A model generated the notes under the pieces. It saw nothing but the letters and a program-made list of their open reading frames with translations. It searched no databases and was not told the DNA's origin. The translations under genes and the position numbers were made by a program. Positions 61,528-64,000 of a DNA stretch of 64,000 nt are shown one piece after another. This stretch comes from Salinisphaera orenii subsp. orenii MK-B5 (GTDB taxonomy: Bacteria > Pseudomonadota > Gammaproteobacteria > Nevskiales > Salinisphaeraceae): the NCBI RefSeq assembly GCF_003788635.1, contig NZ_AYKH01000042.1:97561-161560 (forward strand), written 5' to 3'. Every line of letters starts with the position of its first letter. The stretch's first letter is position 1.

Positions 61528-62632
61528 ACCCCCTGAACAGATCCACGCCCGGCGCGTAGACGCCGCGTCCGACGAGCCCACCCGCGGCCGAGGCGTCGAC
61601 CATGGCCAGATTCACCAGCGGCGAACGCCCGCTGTGCACGACGCGATGCCTGCAGACGAGCCCGGTGTCCGGCTCGAGCAGCGATTCCGCGCACAGTTCC
61701 CGTGCAGGTGGCAGCACCTCGGCCCAGGCCGCCAGCAGATCGGCAGCGAAGGCCAGCGCCTGGCCACCCAGCCCGCAGAAATCGATGACCGGGCTGTCGC
61801 CCACCGCACCCAGCACCGGCGCCTGTTCGCGACCGGGCAGGTACACGCCGGCCGGCGGTGTGGCGGCGACCGTGCGCCAGCCGACATCGCCGGGAAAGCG
61901 CAGACCGAACTCGACGCCGTTGCCGCCGGCCGCCGCGATCGAGCCCCCGCGACGCCGCAGCGCCCAGGCGCTGGCCGCCATGAGCACGGGCAGCACGAAA
62001 TTGGCGTTGTCCTCGATCGTGCGCGCGTAATCCGCCGGCAGCTCGCCCAATGCCTGCCGAAACGCAGCGTTGACCACGCCCACGCGGGCATGACATTCGT
62101 CGCCCGCGGCGAGCCCACGCTCGATCCAGCCGACAACGGGCAGCGGCGCCTCGGCCAGACGGCCGGCCAGCACATCCAAGGCCCATTGCGCCTGAGCGCG
62201 CAGGTTGACTACGCACACCGGGTCCGCGGAGCCGAAACGCAGCGCCGGCGGTGCGCTCTCGGCTAGCGGTGCGAGCACTTCATCGGCCTCGTCACCGACA
62301 CGGAACACCGGCATCGCGCTGGAGACGACTTGGGCGAGCGGCGTGACCACGCCGTGGTCCTGCGCCGGCGCCAGCCGTATCGCGCCGCGGTCCAGCGCCT
62401 CGGCGGCCGCGCCGGCATCGCGACCGCCGTGGACGAGCGCATGAATGGCGGCATTCCGGATCGCGTGCGGCACATCGGCATCACCCAGGGGCGGGCCGGC
62501 ATGCAGCAGCACGTCATCACCCAGCGAGGGCCGCGCCTCGCCCAGCCGGCAGACACCGCGCAGCGCCGCGCCGTCGAAGGCTCGACGCGCCTGCGCCGTC
62601 TTCACCGCCAGATCGTGCGGGGCGATACTCAC
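61526..62632 (-). CDS. DUF1116 protein (AllG / YahG-like)
   Basis: Protein of 368 residues from the GTG at 62632, which overlaps the stop of the CoxG-like gene (GTGA); a GTG at 62683 is possible. DUF1116 traits are LLHAGPPL, a GAI-like RGAIRLAPAQDH, SSAMPVFRV, LRFG, GDECHARVGVVNAAF, AAGGNGVEFGLR and GDSPVIDFCGLGGQAL. Family members include the AllG subunit of oxamate carbamoyltransferase from anaerobic allantoin breakdown. AllF- and AllH-like partners are not in the window. A carbamoyl-transfer or related ureide reaction is inferred, with low certainty. It ends at the terminator 61488-61527. Confidence 0.8.
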   Translation of the reverse strand: MSIAPHDLAVKTAQARRAFDGAALRGVCRLGEARPSLGDDVLLHAGPPLGDADVPHAIRNAAIHALVHGGRDAGAAAEALDRGAIRLAPAQDHGVVTPLAQVVSSAMPVFRVGDEADEVLAPLAESAPPALRFGSADPVCVVNLRAQAQWALDVLAGRLAEAPLPVVGWIERGLAAGDECHARVGVVNAAFRQALGELPADYARTIEDNANFVLPVLMAASAWALRRRGGSIAAAGGNGVEFGLRFPGDVGWRTVAATPPAGVYLPGREQAPVLGAVGDSPVIDFCGLGGQALAFAADLLAAWAEVLPPARELCAESLLEPDTGLVCRHRVVHSGRSPLVNLAMVDASAAGGLVGRGVYAPGVDLFRG

Positions 62633-63276
62633 CGCGATGACCTGCGCAGCAGACGGCGCCAGTAACTCGCGATCACCCGCCACACGAGACGCAACACATT
62701 GACCGAACCGCTGTCGACCGGCGTCAGGCGCGGCCGCGCCGCGACCGGCTGGCCGCCATCGCCGGCCGCGGGCCGGATGGCGCCGCCCTGCTCGTCCACA
62801 TCCGGGTCCGCATCGGCCGTCGTCGTGGGTTGCGCTTGCAGCGCGTGCTGCAGATTGTCGGCGAAATCGCGAGTGAGCTGATCGGCCAGCGCCTGAACGA
62901 TGCCTTCACGGCTGAACTGGGCGAGCTTGCCGGTGATCGAGAAACGAACCGACAGGTCGACGGCGGTCGCCGCGCCTTCCGCGACCACCGCGAACGCGGC
63001 TTCGCCCTTCACCCGGCTGTTGCTCTTGCGATCGGTACCGCGGCCTTCCAGGCCGCCCCTGCGCCGGTCGTCGTCGAGTTGGAGATCGCCCTCACCGGTG
63101 AAGGCGGCGGTTATCGGACCGAGCTTGACCTGAAACAGCAGTTTCAGATGAGAGCCGTCGACCGGCTCGCGCAAGGACGCCCCCGGCAGACAGTCGACCA
63201 GCAGCGCCGGATCCTTGAATGCCCGCCAGACGTCGTCGGCCGGGACATCGATGGTGAAACGCTGTTCAACGTCCAT
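62629..63276 (-). CDS. CoxG-like SRPBCC protein
   Basis: Protein of 215 residues. Residues 1-150 are a carbon-monoxide-dehydrogenase subunit G (SRPBCC) domain: VEQRFTIDVPADDVWRAFKDPALLVDCLPGA, LKLLFQVKLGPITAAFTGEG. A variable acidic/Pro segment follows, and a basic C-terminal helix (VLRLVWRVIASYWRRLLRR) that may be membrane-associated. CoxG anchors or assists maturation of molybdenum hydroxylases. Start overlaps the end of the iron-sulphur subunit gene by 11 bp. Confidence 0.9.
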   Translation of the reverse strand: MDVEQRFTIDVPADDVWRAFKDPALLVDCLPGASLREPVDGSHLKLLFQVKLGPITAAFTGEGDLQLDDDRRRGGLEGRGTDRKSNSRVKGEAAFAVVAEGAATAVDLSVRFSITGKLAQFSREGIVQALADQLTRDFADNLQHALQAQPTTTADADPDVDEQGGAIRPAAGDGGQPVAARPRLTPVDSGSVNVLRLVWRVIASYWRRLLRRSSR

Positions 63277-63784
63277 CGGTCGTCTCGTGTCGATGGGTTT
63301 CGAGCACGCGCGCGATCGCGCGGACAATGCCCCGGTAACCGGTGCAACGGCAGAGGTTGCCGGCCAGCTCCTCGCGGATGCGCGCCTCGTCGGCGTCCGG
63401 CAGCCGCGTGACGATGTCGCGCGCCGTGATCAGCATGCCGGGCGTGCAGTAGCCGCACTGCAGCGCATGCTCTTCGCTGAAGGCGCGACGCAGGGCCTCG
63501 CCGAGCGGATCATCGTCGAAGGCTTCGAGCGTGCGGATATCGCGGCCCGCGAAGCGGCTGGCCGACTGCAGACAGGCACGCACCGGCTCGCCGTCGACCT
63601 GGACGGTGCAGGCCCCGCACACCCCCTGCTCGCAGCCGAGGTGGGTGGCGGTCAGGCCACAGTGCTCGCGCAGCACATCGGCGAGATGGGTGCGCGGCTC
63701 GGCGGTGACCTCTCGCGCCTGCCCGTTGACCTCGAGCGTGAAGCGCACCGCATCGGCCGCGGGAAATTCGAGTTCGACGCTCAT
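63266..63784 (-). CDS. Molybdenum hydroxylase 2Fe-2S subunit (CoxS type)
   Basis: Protein of 172 residues. Plant-type cluster Cys51, 56, 59 and 71; second, helical cluster Cys110, 113, 145 and 147 (QCGYCTPG, NLCRCTGY). It passes electrons from the molybdopterin centre to FAD in xanthine-dehydrogenase/CO-dehydrogenase-like enzymes. ATG overlaps the stop of the FAD-subunit gene (ATGA). The large catalytic subunit is presumably beyond the right edge or elsewhere, so the substrate cannot be named. Confidence 0.95.
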   Translation of the reverse strand: MSVELEFPAADAVRFTLEVNGQAREVTAEPRTHLADVLREHCGLTATHLGCEQGVCGACTVQVDGEPVRACLQSASRFAGRDIRTLEAFDDDPLGEALRRAFSEEHALQCGYCTPGMLITARDIVTRLPDADEARIREELAGNLCRCTGYRGIVRAIARVLETHRHETTDGR

Positions 63785-64000
63785 GTACGCCCCCGGAGAT
63801 CGACAATGACGTGGGCCAGCAGCTCGGCATGGAGCGCGCGGCGGTGATCGGTGAGGGCCAGGCCCTCGCCGTCGAGCAGGGCGGCGCGCGCGGCCGGATC
63901 GGCGAGTTCATCGAACAGACCGGCGCGTTCGATGACCACCGGCGCGCCGTCGAGCGCGGAGAAGACGAGCCGCTCGACGGCGCGCGCGGGATCGGCCACG
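63781..64000 (-). CDS. Molybdenum hydroxylase FAD subunit (CoxM type), 3' part
   Basis: Only the last 72 or so codons are inside the window; the gene continues past the right edge. The C-terminal domain pattern (DHRRALHAELLAHVIVDL) fits the end of CO-dehydrogenase medium subunits. Identification rests mainly on its coupling (ATGA) to the 2Fe-2S subunit gene. Confidence 0.75.
   Translation of the reverse strand, partial: VADPARAVERLVFSALDGAPVVIERAGLFDELADPAARAALLDGEGLALTDHRRALHAELLAHVIVDLRGRT

Noticed and set aside
1..64000. CRISPR array, insertion sequence, prophage or integron
   Set aside because: No regularly spaced direct repeats, transposase, integrase or phage structural motifs were seen.

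Overview
The window is high-GC, densely coded DNA from a proteobacterium, most likely a gammaproteobacterium. This is inferred from the gor, prlC, gpmA and xthA homologues, a Zur-type box ahead of a TonB-dependent receptor, and TRAP and ABC uptake systems; a Salinisphaera-like lineage is a guess. No rRNA, convincing tRNA, CRISPR array, transposase or phage gene was seen.

1-29976 is a catabolic island for one or more CoA-activated carboxylic acids. It holds three acyl-CoA ligases, five acyl-CoA dehydrogenases, two SDR dehydrogenases, an alcohol dehydrogenase, an alpha-methylacyl-CoA racemase, a thiolase, a crotonase-fold enzyme, a nitronate-monooxygenase-like flavoprotein, a TRAP transporter and a TetR regulator. 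Embedded in it (8100-13527, plus strand) is a cluster matching the itaconate/citramalyl-CoA genes of Pseudomonas (hydratase, acyl-CoA dehydrogenase, MmgE/PrpD, class III CoA-transferase, CitE-type lyase). At 13538-16022 lies a zinc-uptake unit: Zur-like box, small His/Cys protein and TonB receptor.

Two regulatory codes can be read in the island. A 15-bp palindrome TGTATAC-N-GTATACA or close variant, of GntR/FadR-like form, occurs three times (6107, 7975, 23450). Each copy lies ahead of a minus-strand unit: the dehydrogenase/SDR/ligase operon, the AidB-like dehydrogenase, and the TRAP/dehydrogenase/ligase/racemase operon. A different element, CTTGTCG-N4-CAAG, overlaps the -35 box of two plus-strand promoters, those of the thiolase-SDR-NMO-TetR operon and the crotonase gene, and is a good candidate for the local TetR protein's operator. 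The palindrome-binding regulator is not encoded here.

29977-52152 is mixed chromosomal background: CoA-binding protein, lipoprotein, HEAGH protein, phosphoglycerate mutase, 3D-domain protein, alpha/beta hydrolase, glutathione reductase, oligopeptidase A, a 1423-residue CheB-CheR-PAS-GGDEF-EAL protein, exonuclease III, an EamA transporter, a Gfo/Idh oxidoreductase, DUF2267 and several small unknown genes, with several gene-poor stretches carrying inverted repeats.

52153-64000 is nutrient uptake and nitrogen-compound metabolism, all on the minus strand. A complete dipeptide/oligopeptide ABC operon is followed (in coordinate order) by an amino-acid-type ABC system whose permease and ATPase are one polypeptide, a DUF1989 (urea-carboxylase-associated) protein and a binding protein. 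Beyond a strong terminator is an operon for a molybdenum hydroxylase (FAD, 2Fe-2S and CoxG-like genes) with a DUF1116/AllG-type protein, running off the right edge. A short 3' remnant of a second ATPase gene sits just before the binding-protein gene and records a past rearrangement.
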